Shown in pieces: positions 1 to 6,870 of a stretch of 28,789 bases of DNA (position 1 is the first letter of the stretch; every line of letters begins with the position of its first letter). The stretch spans positions 1 through 28,789 of the forward strand of contig CAZRZN010000026.1 of NCBI GenBank assembly GCA_964604565.1, given 5' to 3'. The stretch is from CAZRZN01 sp964604565. Lineage in GTDB: Bacteria; Pseudomonadota; Alphaproteobacteria; Rhodobacterales; Rhodobacteraceae. Below the pieces are notes generated by a model. It searched no databases and was not told the origin of the DNA. It was given only the letters and a program-made list of their open reading frames with translations. Made by a program: the position numbers and the translations under genes.

Positions 1-1012
1 CGGATGCATCCGTCCAGGTCGGCTCATACAGGCGTTCCGTGGTCCAGCGCACCGCAGGATGATCTTTCAGCAAATCGGCGGCGGCCTGCTGGACCGACTT
101 CGCCGACAGGCCAAGCGGTATGCGGATATCCAGACCGGCGCGGGCCCTTGCAGGGACAAGGTTGGGCGAGGTGCCGCCCTCGATCTGTCCAAGGTTCACC
201 GTGACGCGCTGCATGGTGGCGCGCGGCACGGGGCCGTCCGCGCCTTGCATGGCGGCGGCGGCCTCGATCACGGCCAGAGCGTCCTTTGCGGGGTCGGGGG
301 TCAGCGTTTCCAGGTGACGCAGATCGATCAAGGCGTCGATCAGCTTGTCCACAGCGTTTTCTCCGGCGTGCACATGGGCGCCATGGGCCTGATGTCCCGT
401 CGCCTCCAACGCCAGCCAAAGCATCCCCTTTTCGCCTAGGCGCGTCGCGTGAAGCCCGCCAACATCGGCGACCAGAACGCCATCGCCCCGGACCTCCGGG
501 ACATGATCGATCAGCCATTGAACGCCCAACTCTCCCATGCGCTCTTCGTCACCGCCAAGCACCAGCACGATCTCGCCCGGGAAGGGGCGCAAATGTTCGG
601 CAAAGATACGCATGCATTCGATCAGGGCGGCATTTGCGCCCTTCATATCCGCCGACCCGCGGCCATAAAGCTTGCCGTCGATGATCGTGCCGCCCAGCGG
701 ATCCTGCGTCCAGTCGGTTTCCTGACCGATCGGGTAGGTGTCGAGATGACCGTTCAGGATCAGGCGCTTACCGGGCAACCCGCCGTCAAGACGGGCCACG
801 AGGTTCTCGACGGGATGTTCGCTGATGTGGCGCGTCAGCGTCACGCCCGGCATCTCGGACAGCCAGCCCGCGACAAGATCGACAATCGCGCGTGTATCGC
901 TCGGCGGGGTCTGGCTGTCGCAGCGCACCATCGCCTGTGTCATGGCAATCACCCGGTCGGCGCCCGCGCGTGCCAAGGCGTGCAGCGCCTGCGCATCCGA
1001 AGAGGTGCTCAT
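1..1012 (-). CDS. M20 family metallopeptidase / ArgE-DapE-like deacylase (C-terminus cut by window edge)
   Basis: Zinc-dependent amidohydrolase of the M20 family (acetylornithine deacetylase, succinyl-diaminopimelate desuccinylase and relatives), hydrolysing an N-acyl or peptide bond in the cytoplasm. About 337 residues are visible and no stop is reached before base 1, so the C-terminus is missing. Family motifs in order: HLD at residues 89-91 (first metal ligand), GRGSADMKG with Asp122 (bridging ligand), and GGDEER with the Glu156-Glu157 pair (catalytic base and ligand). The usual later GEPT is replaced by an ADVGG segment. The dimerisation insert follows with a GAHVHAG-like stretch. The ATG at 1012 overlaps the ureohydrolase stop by 4 bp (ATGA), indicating translational coupling. 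Being the last visible gene of a transporter-ureohydrolase operon, it probably acts on the imported compound or its product. Substrate unknown. Confidence 0.88.
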   Translation of the reverse strand, partial: MSTSSDAQALHALARAGADRVIAMTQAMVRCDSQTPPSDTRAIVDLVAGWLSEMPGVTLTRHISEHPVENLVARLDGGLPGKRLILNGHLDTYPIGQETDWTQDPLGGTIIDGKLYGRGSADMKGANAALIECMRIFAEHLRPFPGEIVLVLGGDEERMGELGVQWLIDHVPEVRGDGVLVADVGGLHATRLGEKGMLWLALEATGHQAHGAHVHAGENAVDKLIDALIDLRHLETLTPDPAKDALAVIEAAAAMQGADGPVPRATMQRVTVNLGQIEGGTSPNLVPARARAGLDIRIPLGLSAKSVQQAAADLLKDHPAVRWTTERLYEPTWTDAS

Positions 1013-1983
1013 GCAGAGTTCCCGCTTGGCAGGGTCCCGTTCGTTGATCTGACATGCCAGATCAGCAAGAGGATTTCATAGGTCACGGCGGCTGCAAGAA
1101 ATGCGGTCATGCCGTTGATGTCCTGAGGGGGGCTGACGGTGTTGATATCAGCGGCGACGATGTTCAGTCCCTCCAGATCCCGCAGCACTTCAAGCCCTTC
1201 GCGTGCGCTGAAACCGCCCCAGGCTGGCGTGCAGACGCCGGGCGCGCAGGACGGATCGAACACATCCATATCCCAGGACAGATAGACTGAACGCCCGGAC
1301 AGGGCGGCACGCAGCTCGGTCATGACATCTTCATGCCCGCGTTTGTGAAAGTCGCGCATGGTGATGATGTTGTAGCCGAGCGAGCGCGTGTAATCGTAGA
1401 CGCCGGACCGCGTTGTCGTTCCGCGCAGGCCGACGTGATAGGAGTCCCCTGTGCGGATCTTCTGTTCCATCGCGGCATGGCTGAACTGGGTCGCGGCGTC
1501 GTAGCGATGCACCGGATCGACAGGATAGGCATCGGTGTGGCTGTCGATGTGCAGGATCGTCAGGTCCGGATGCACCCGCGCCGCGGCGCGGACCAGCGGC
1601 AGGGAAATGCTGCCGTCGCCACCGAAACCCACCGTGGCCGTCCCTTCGTCGAGAAACCGAAAGGCGGCTTCTTCAATCAGGGGAAAGGCGTCCTCGGCGC
1701 GCGAGGGCACCACGTCCATGTCGCCCGCGTCGATGACGCCCAATTCCAAAAGCGCGTCCAGATCCGCGTATTCGGACTGATAGCGGCGCACGAGGTTCGA
1801 TTGTTCGCGGATCGCCTGCGGTCCCTGTCTGGCCCCGATGCGAAATTCATGCGTGCCGCAATCGAAGGGGCAGCCAAGGATGGCCGCGCCGGCGTTTTGG
1901 CCGCTTGTGCCATGCGGCACACCCATGAAGCTGAGCGGCCGTCGGAACATCTGTTCCGTGTCCAAATGCGGAGACTCGTCCAT
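1009..1983 (-). CDS. Ureohydrolase (agmatinase/arginase family) with altered active site
   Basis: A 324-residue member of the arginase/agmatinase/guanidinobutyrase superfamily, manganese or nickel hydrolases that release urea from guanidino compounds. The fold signature is clear: D147-x-H149-x-D151 in IDSHTD, and D238-x-D240 in SWDMDVFDPS followed by APGVCTP and GGFS. Two normally conserved positions differ. The metal-ligand His of GGDHS is Gly124 (GGDGS), and the substrate-binding Glu expected in a D-I-x-E-x-x-P pattern is Thr282 (ADINTVSPPQD). The name agmatinase is therefore unsafe; a different guanidino, amidino or formimino substrate, or another metal arrangement, is plausible. It lies 32 bp after the permease stop and is coupled by ATGA overlap to the M20 gene, in the same operon as an amino-acid-type ABC importer. 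Confidence 0.85.
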   Translation of the reverse strand: MDESPHLDTEQMFRRPLSFMGVPHGTSGQNAGAAILGCPFDCGTHEFRIGARQGPQAIREQSNLVRRYQSEYADLDALLELGVIDAGDMDVVPSRAEDAFPLIEEAAFRFLDEGTATVGFGGDGSISLPLVRAAARVHPDLTILHIDSHTDAYPVDPVHRYDAATQFSHAAMEQKIRTGDSYHVGLRGTTTRSGVYDYTRSLGYNIITMRDFHKRGHEDVMTELRAALSGRSVYLSWDMDVFDPSCAPGVCTPAWGGFSAREGLEVLRDLEGLNIVAADINTVSPPQDINGMTAFLAAAVTYEILLLIWHVRSTNGTLPSGNSA

Positions 1984-2015
1984 TGCAAAACCTTTGATAT
2001 GCGCGGCCTGCGGCC

Positions 2016-2684
2016 TTAGCGGCGGGACAGCCGCCGTTCCCAGGTGCGGATCGCCATGGCCAGCGGCCAGCAGATCAGGAAGTAGACCACCGCGATGAAG
2101 GTGAAAACTTCGAGCGGACGAAAGATCGACGCCGAAAGTTCCATGCCGCGCCGCGTGATCTCACCGACCGAGATGACCGCCCCGAGCGACGAATACTTGA
2201 TCAGCTGCACGAAGTTCGCAGCCAGCGGCGGCAGGGTCAGGCGGACTGCCTGCGGCAGGACGATGCGTACCATCGTCTGAAACGGGGTCAGGCCCAGCAC
2301 CTGCGCGGCCTCGCGGTGACCCACCGGCACAGCCTGGATGCCGGCACGGTAGGCCTCGGCGATAAAGGCGGAGGAATAAAGCGCCAGACCGATCACCAGC
2401 GCCGTCCATGCGTTGAGATTGATGCCGAAGGTGATGGGCATCACGTAGTAGATCCACAGCAACTGAACCAGAATGGGCGTGTTCCGGATGACCTCGCCGA
2501 TGGCAAGGCCGATCATGCGGAACGGCCGAAACTTCGACATGTCCAGCAGCGCGATGATCAGACCGCCGATCATCGCCAGAACCAGTGTGATTGCAGAGAC
2601 AAGGAGGGTCTGTTGCAGCCCACTCATCAAGAAGTCGAAATTCTGCGGGATCACGTCCCAGCGGAACTGGTAGTTGAATTCCAT
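2016..2684 (-). CDS. Polar amino acid ABC transporter permease (HisM/GlnP type)
   Basis: Integral inner-membrane subunit of a type I ABC importer for polar amino acids or similar small solutes; 222 residues, the usual size. Five hydrophobic segments are visible, starting with a strongly hydrophobic helix at about residues 22-48. The EAA loop that contacts the ATPase is present as REAAQVLGLTPFQTMVRIVL (about residues 123-142). Only this one permease gene is visible, so the channel may be a homodimer or a second permease may lie beyond the left edge. The start at 2684 is chosen because the hydrophobic core follows directly; the ribosome site is weak (GGTGA about 7 nt upstream). It lies 61 bp downstream of the binding-protein gene, and that spacer carries a strong hairpin. 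Confidence 0.92.
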   Translation of the reverse strand: MEFNYQFRWDVIPQNFDFLMSGLQQTLLVSAITLVLAMIGGLIIALLDMSKFRPFRMIGLAIGEVIRNTPILVQLLWIYYVMPITFGINLNAWTALVIGLALYSSAFIAEAYRAGIQAVPVGHREAAQVLGLTPFQTMVRIVLPQAVRLTLPPLAANFVQLIKYSSLGAVISVGEITRRGMELSASIFRPLEVFTFIAVVYFLICWPLAMAIRTWERRLSRR

Positions 2685-2709
2685 GTTGGGTCACCGGTCC
2701 GGAAGGATG

Positions 2710-2736
2710 GGGCGCGCAACGACCTGCTGCGCGCCC
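2710..2736 (-). other. 9-bp perfect GC-rich hairpin between binding-protein and permease genes
   Basis: The arms GGGCGCGCA (2710-2718) and TGCGCGCCC (2728-2736) are exact reverse complements around a 9-nt loop. On the transcribed minus strand no T-run follows, so it is not a standard intrinsic terminator. Hairpins here in importer operons commonly protect the binding-protein mRNA or cause partial termination, giving more binding protein than permease; that role is inferred from position. Confidence 0.7.
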
Positions 2737-2745
2737 GGCAGGGGA

Positions 2746-3258
2746 TCAGGGTGCGACGATGGGGCCGAGCTTGTTCTTCTCGGCATAGAATTGCAGGCGC
2801 CCGTCCAGCTTGATGGTGTCGACAAACAGGTTGACGAAATTCAGCCAGATCTGATCGCCATGCGGCACGACATAGGCATAGGGCGTCAGGCGCAAAGCCT
2901 CATTGGGGGCAACGGTTTCTGCCCAGTCGAATTCATCCGTGACCTTCACCGCGGTGGGATAGTCGGTCATGATCACGTCCGCGCGGCCGGCGACCAGTTC
3001 GCCCTCACGCGTGCCCGGAGGGGCGACAACGATGAGTTCGGCNNNNNNNNNNNNNNNNNNNNNNNNNNNNNNNNNNNNNNNNNNNNNNNNNNNNNNNNNN
3101 NNNNNNNNNNNNNNNNNNNNNNNNNNNNNNNNNNNNNNNNNNCCGCTCTTGGTGATTTCATACAGGCGGGATTCGGTCTGCTGCGCCATGGACTCCGAGG
3201 GCAGGGCCAGAAGCCCGATCACCGCAGCCGCCGCGGCCATGAATGTCTTTCTGATCAT
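2746..3258 (-). CDS. Amino acid ABC transporter substrate-binding protein, interrupted by assembly gap
   Basis: Periplasmic solute receptor of the family 3 / cyclohexadienyl-dehydratase-like fold. The N-terminus has a Sec signal peptide (positively charged MIRK, hydrophobic alanine/leucine core, likely cleavage after about SESMA) followed by a SRLYEI segment. After the gap, the second half of the fold appears: PPGTREGELVAGRADVIMTD, then a C-terminal helix ending near GPIVAP. The start at 3258 has AGGAG about 8 nt upstream; the open frame extends to 3417 but that part overlaps the ATPase gene. The visible sequence is about 136 residues plus 100 N, whereas such proteins are usually about 250-280 residues, so the real gap should be larger than 100 bases. 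Frame agreement across the N run cannot be trusted. Confidence 0.85.
   Translation of the reverse strand: MIRKTFMAAAAAVIGLLALPSESMAQQTESRLYEITKSXXXXXXXXXXXXXXXXXXXXXXXXXXXXXXXXXXAELIVVAPPGTREGELVAGRADVIMTDYPTAVKVTDEFDWAETVAPNEALRLTPYAYVVPHGDQIWLNFVNLFVDTIKLDGRLQFYAEKNKLGPIVAP
3043..3142. other. Run of 100 N (assembly gap) inside the substrate-binding protein gene
   Basis: Exactly 100 N, the conventional placeholder for a gap of unknown length. It removes most of the first ligand-binding lobe of the encoded receptor. Confidence 0.97.
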
Positions 3259-3283
3259 TTCAATCTCCTTGTTGTGACGTTTT

Positions 3284-4051
3284 TCAATCCTGCAATTGTT
3301 GCAGGAAGCGCTTGGCGCGCTCTGTTTCCGGGGCATCGAAGAAGCTTTTGGGCGCGCCTTCCTCGACAATTTCGCCGGCATCCATGAACACGATCCGTGA
3401 GCCGACGCTGCGCGCAAAGTTCATTTCATGGGTGACGACGAGCATGGTCATCCCTTCGGTCGCAAGGCCGCGCATGACCATGAGGACCTCACGCTTGAGT
3501 TCGGGATCCAGCGCCGAGGTCGCCTCGTCGAACAGCATGACCTTGGGGCGCATGGCAAGGGCACGGGCGATCGCGACGCGCTGTTGCTGCCCGCCCGACA
3601 GCCGCGAGGGATAGGCGTCGATCTTGTCCGACAGGCCGACCTTTTCAAGCAGGGCCTTGGCCTCCGTTATGGCCTGTTCCTTCGGCGCCTTGCGCACTTT
3701 TATCGGGGCCTCGATCAGGTTTTGCAGCACGGTCAGATGGGGCCACAGGTTAAAGTGCTGAAACACCATCCCGATGTCGGAACGCACCGATCTGACGGAC
3801 TTACGAAGCTCGGCGGATGCCTTGGGTGCGGCAATCGTCGTGCCGCTCATGGTGACGCGTCCCTCTGACGGCGTTTCCAAGAGGGCGAGACATCTCAAAA
3901 GGGTGGTCTTGCCCGACCCCGACGGGCCGATGACGCAAACCACCTCACCCGCATTCACCTCCAGCGTCACGTCCCGCAGAACGGGCACCGTGCCAAAGCT
4001 TTTGCCAAGTGCCTCTGCTGCGATGAGGGGTGCCGCGGTGCCGACCGTCAT
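3284..4051 (-). CDS. Polar amino acid ABC transporter ATP-binding protein (GlnQ/HisP type)
   Basis: Cytoplasmic ATPase energising the importer encoded downstream; 255 residues, normal length. All ABC motifs are present: Walker A GPSGSGKTT (42-50), Q-loop Gln98 in FQHFNLWPH, signature LSGGQQQR (151-158), Walker B VMLFDEAT (171-178) and switch His208 in VTHEM. The FNLWPHLT and PIKV segments are typical of amino-acid transporters. The ATG at 4051 is preceded by GGGAG at suitable spacing. It is first in the minus-strand operon, 25 bp ahead of the binding-protein gene, and is transcribed away from the LysR gene. Confidence 0.95.
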   Translation of the reverse strand: MTVGTAAPLIAAEALGKSFGTVPVLRDVTLEVNAGEVVCVIGPSGSGKTTLLRCLALLETPSEGRVTMSGTTIAAPKASAELRKSVRSVRSDIGMVFQHFNLWPHLTVLQNLIEAPIKVRKAPKEQAITEAKALLEKVGLSDKIDAYPSRLSGGQQQRVAIARALAMRPKVMLFDEATSALDPELKREVLMVMRGLATEGMTMLVVTHEMNFARSVGSRIVFMDAGEIVEEGAPKSFFDAPETERAKRFLQQLQD

Positions 4052-4178
4052 CCGATACTCCCTTCAGGCTTGCTGACTGCCTGAATCAGGCATCACGGTT
4101 CTTTATGAGTTACCCATAACTATCCGATTTTGTCAAAACCATATTGTGATAAAGGATTTTTACCGATAAATTTCTGTT
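4052..4178. promoter_or_regulatory. Divergent promoter/operator region between ABC operon and lysR
   Basis: A 127-bp AT-richer spacer between divergent genes. An inverted repeat TTATG-N7-CATAA (4103-4119) fits the T-N11-A type of LysR operator. On the minus strand a consensus -35 TTGACA (complement of 4131-4136) lies upstream, with only a weak -10 (GTAACT or TAACTC) 17-18 nt away that overlaps the repeat. This arrangement suits LysR control of the transporter operon. The lysR start itself has no good Shine-Dalgarno: AAGGA at 4152-4156 is too distant. Confidence 0.5.
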
Positions 4179-5129
4179 ATGAGTATAGATCCAAAACTGC
4201 TGTCGGCGTTTCGTGATGTGATGGAAACGCAATCCATGACCGGCGCCGCGCGGCTGGCCGGGCTCACCCAGCCCGCCATCAGCGCGCAGATCGCAAGACT
4301 GGAGAGCAAGGTGGGCTTCGAGCTGTTCGATCGCGTCGGCGGGCGGCTGAAGGCCAGCGATCGGGGGCGGCAGTTCTATGAAGAAGTGCGCACCGCGCTC
4401 GACTCTCTCGACCGGCTGGACAAGATCGCAAATGGAATTCGCAGCGGATCGTCCGGGGAAATCACCATCGCCAGTCATCCCAATGCGTCGATCTCCATCT
4501 TGCCGGATGCCGTCGCCCGTTTGCGCGCCGTGCAGCCCGATGCGCGGATCCTGATGATCAATCGCGCCTCCGAACGGGTGCGGGCCGTGTTCGAGGCAGG
4601 AGGCGCCGACATCGGGGTTGCCGAAGGTCCGATCAACGTGATGGAGGGCGTGGTCCTCAAACGGTTTCGCATCGAATGTTGCGCCATCCTGCCGCTGGAC
4701 CATCCGCTTGCCGCCGAAGAGGTGATCGTGCCCGAACATTTTCGCGATCTGCCCTTCATCGCGATGTCCGAGGCGCGCGGCATCGGTCACATGACCAAGC
4801 GGCTTTTTGCAGGGGCCGGCATTCCCTTTTCACCGGTTGTGGTCAGCGAGTATTACAGCGCGATCTGTCGCCTTGTGGCGCGGGGCGCGGGTGTCGCGCT
4901 GGTGGACAGGGCCTCCGCCGAAACCTTCGAGTCCGGCGGGCTTGTGATACGCCGGTTTGAGCCGAGGGTTGACTACGAGGTCTGCATGTTCTTTCGGAAT
5001 ACGCCGCCGCCCAGTCCCCTTGCCGAAGCTCTGATGACGGAAATCGTATCGGTGCTCGAAGGCTTTGCAGGGCAAGTTCCCTTGGGACGCGACGATGCGG
5101 CCCCCCAAATCGAGAACGGAAATCCATGA
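4179..5129 (+). CDS. LysR family transcriptional regulator
   Basis: A 316-residue LysR-type regulator. The N-terminal winged helix-turn-helix occupies about residues 1-62, with the typical MTGAARLAGLTQPAISAQI recognition region and a following linker helix. The effector-binding domain (about 90-300) contains the expected ITIASHPNASISILP start. It is divergent from the ABC-ureohydrolase-M20 operon, the classic position for a regulator that controls its neighbours and itself through the shared spacer. Its stop overlaps the ATG of the M28 peptidase by 4 bp, so both are made from one mRNA. The inducer is unknown but is probably the imported substrate or a breakdown product. Confidence 0.94.
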   Translation: MSIDPKLLSAFRDVMETQSMTGAARLAGLTQPAISAQIARLESKVGFELFDRVGGRLKASDRGRQFYEEVRTALDSLDRLDKIANGIRSGSSGEITIASHPNASISILPDAVARLRAVQPDARILMINRASERVRAVFEAGGADIGVAEGPINVMEGVVLKRFRIECCAILPLDHPLAAEEVIVPEHFRDLPFIAMSEARGIGHMTKRLFAGAGIPFSPVVVSEYYSAICRLVARGAGVALVDRASAETFESGGLVIRRFEPRVDYEVCMFFRNTPPPSPLAEALMTEIVSVLEGFAGQVPLGRDDAAPQIENGNP

Positions 5130-6391
5130 CCAACGACGCGTCCGGCCACCAAGATCCTGCCATGCGCATGATCGAAGAGTTCAACATGATCTGCGATACG
5201 GGGGGGCGGCTGTCAGGCACCGCATCCGAAGTTGCGGCTGTCGCCTTGCTCAAGACGCTGGGTGCGGAGGCGACAGGCGTTGAGGCCCGTGTCGAAACGA
5301 CCGATTATCAGGGTTGGCGCGCCAAGGAGGCCAATTTGACCGGTGCGGACGGGCAAAGCTGGCCGGTCAATGCGCTGGTGCGCTCGCCCTCCACACCGCC
5401 CGGCGGCATAGAGGCGGAAGTCATCGATCTGGGCCGCGGCAGCCCCGAAGAATTCGACGCCCATCGCGACGAAATCCCGGGGCGGATCGTGCTTGTGCGC
5501 CACGAATTGATGTTCGCGCCGGCCACCATCCACAGACGAAAGAAGATCCAGGCCGCGATCGCGGCGGGCGCGGTGGGATTCCTGATCGCGGGACCTGCCG
5601 CGGGCGCGCCGGTGGCGGGATCTGCCGGAACCGATCTTGATCCCCGGTTGCCGGCCGCGGGTATCTCTCCCGACACGGCGCAGGCGCTTGCGCGATCCGC
5701 ATCGGGGCGTCCGCGCGTGACGCTCCGGATCGAGGTGGAGGAAAGCCCGGCGCAGGCCGAAAACCTGTTCTTCGAGATCCCCGGCCCCGAAGCAGGATGG
5801 ATCACCCTTTCGGCACATATCGACGGGCACGACCTTGGCGAGAGTGCGATCGACAACGCCTCCGGTCTGGCGGTCGCGCTGGAGGTGGCGCGGCGCCTTG
5901 CCCCGGCGGTGGCTGACGGCGGCAGGGGGCTGCGTCTGGCGTTCTTCAACGTGGAGGAATGGGCGCTGACAGGCTCTGCAGAGCACTTGGCCCGTCAGGG
6001 GCAGACCGACATCGACGCCGTCGCGCTGAACGTCAACCTTGATTCCGTTGCCGGGGGCGCGCATCTCACCGCCTTGACCAGTGATTTTCCGGGGATTGAG
6101 CCGTTCCTGCTGCGCTGTGCAGAGGGTGCGGGCGTGCCATTGGGTCTTTATCGTCCCTTGCAGATGAATTCGGACCACGGAAATTTCGCCATGGCCGGTG
6201 TCCCGTCCTTTCGTCTGGTGGCCGGGTTCGGCGACCCCTTCGCGGAGGCGCGGTTTGTCCTGACACCGCTGGATACGCGACACCGCGTCCAGCCAGAGGA
6301 ATTGATCCGCGCGGCCGATCTGGCCGAGGCGATGACCGCAGCGGCCCTACGCGCGACGCCCGAAACCGTTGCCGCGTGGCGAGCGCGCTGA
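5126..6391 (+). CDS. M28 family zinc metallopeptidase with PA-domain insert
   Basis: A 421-residue co-catalytic zinc aminopeptidase/deacylase of family M28. The metal and catalytic positions are recognisable: H231-x-D233 in SAHIDGHD, D243 in AIDNASG, E277-E278 in FFNVEEW, D306 in NLDSV, and a C-terminal His351 in MNSDHGNF. The segment of about residues 85-190 resembles a protease-associated (PA) insert. No signal peptide is evident, so the enzyme is probably cytoplasmic and acts on imported peptides or N-acyl/amide compounds. It is translationally coupled to the LysR gene (ATGA overlap). With the M20 enzyme and the ureohydrolase across the divergent promoter, the cluster holds three hydrolases for C-N bonds. 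Confidence 0.88.
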   Translation: MTNDASGHQDPAMRMIEEFNMICDTGGRLSGTASEVAAVALLKTLGAEATGVEARVETTDYQGWRAKEANLTGADGQSWPVNALVRSPSTPPGGIEAEVIDLGRGSPEEFDAHRDEIPGRIVLVRHELMFAPATIHRRKKIQAAIAAGAVGFLIAGPAAGAPVAGSAGTDLDPRLPAAGISPDTAQALARSASGRPRVTLRIEVEESPAQAENLFFEIPGPEAGWITLSAHIDGHDLGESAIDNASGLAVALEVARRLAPAVADGGRGLRLAFFNVEEWALTGSAEHLARQGQTDIDAVALNVNLDSVAGGAHLTALTSDFPGIEPFLLRCAEGAGVPLGLYRPLQMNSDHGNFAMAGVPSFRLVAGFGDPFAEARFVLTPLDTRHRVQPEELIRAADLAEAMTAAALRATPETVAAWRAR

Positions 6392-6624
6392 ATTTCAAAC
6401 CGTGCGGATGACCGGGGCTCGCCGATATCATGTGGCAGCCGCGTGGGCGCCGGTGGTGCAGGTCCGCAGCGGTCTTTCCCGAAGGGCCGGATGCGTCTTT
6501 CGCCATGATCTCGTGGCGGATTTTCGCGCGGCTCGTCCAAGACCGCTCATCGTTCACCGGGGAGTGGACCGCGGTTTCCAACCCTTTGACCGGCCGCCGG
6601 AATATCACTTCGAGTCGTGTCGCG

Positions 6625-6870
6625 TCAGCCGCCCGGGATCCGTCGGATCAGCATCACTTCGGCGTCTTCGGGCAATTCCTGCGACCAGTCGTCCCGGAAG
6701 ATCACGCCGTCGACAGCCACGGCAACCTGACCCCGGATAGGGTCGCGGAGGCCGGGGTAACGCTCTGCCAGTTTGCGCAACAATTCGCGAATAGTGCGCG
6801 CCTCCACATGCACCACCTCTTGATGATCCGCGAGAGGTCTCAGCCCGGACCATAGCGTCACGTCGACCAT
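6625..6870 (-). CDS. MoaD/ThiS family small ubiquitin-like protein ending in Gly-Gly
   Basis: An 81-residue beta-grasp protein. The layout matches MoaD/ThiS: a short first strand, a helix around IRELLRKLAERYP, a VAVDGVIFRDDW strand pair, an LPEDAEVMLIRRI segment and the diagnostic C-terminal Gly-Gly. In MoaD the terminal Gly is adenylylated and thiocarboxylated to donate sulfur to molybdopterin precursor. The ATG at 6870 overlaps the stop of the molybdopterin subunit gene by 4 bp, so this protein is made together with a molybdenum hydroxylase. It may be a dedicated sulfur carrier for that enzyme's cofactor or for a tailored sulfur transfer. No MoaE or MoeB partner is in the window. Confidence 0.85.
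   Translation of the reverse strand: MVDVTLWSGLRPLADHQEVVHVEARTIRELLRKLAERYPGLRDPIRGQVAVAVDGVIFRDDWSQELPEDAEVMLIRRIPGG

Noticed and set aside
5213..6283. 356-residue minus-strand open frame
   Set aside because: Antisense to the M28 peptidase, whose metal-ligand motifs are intact.
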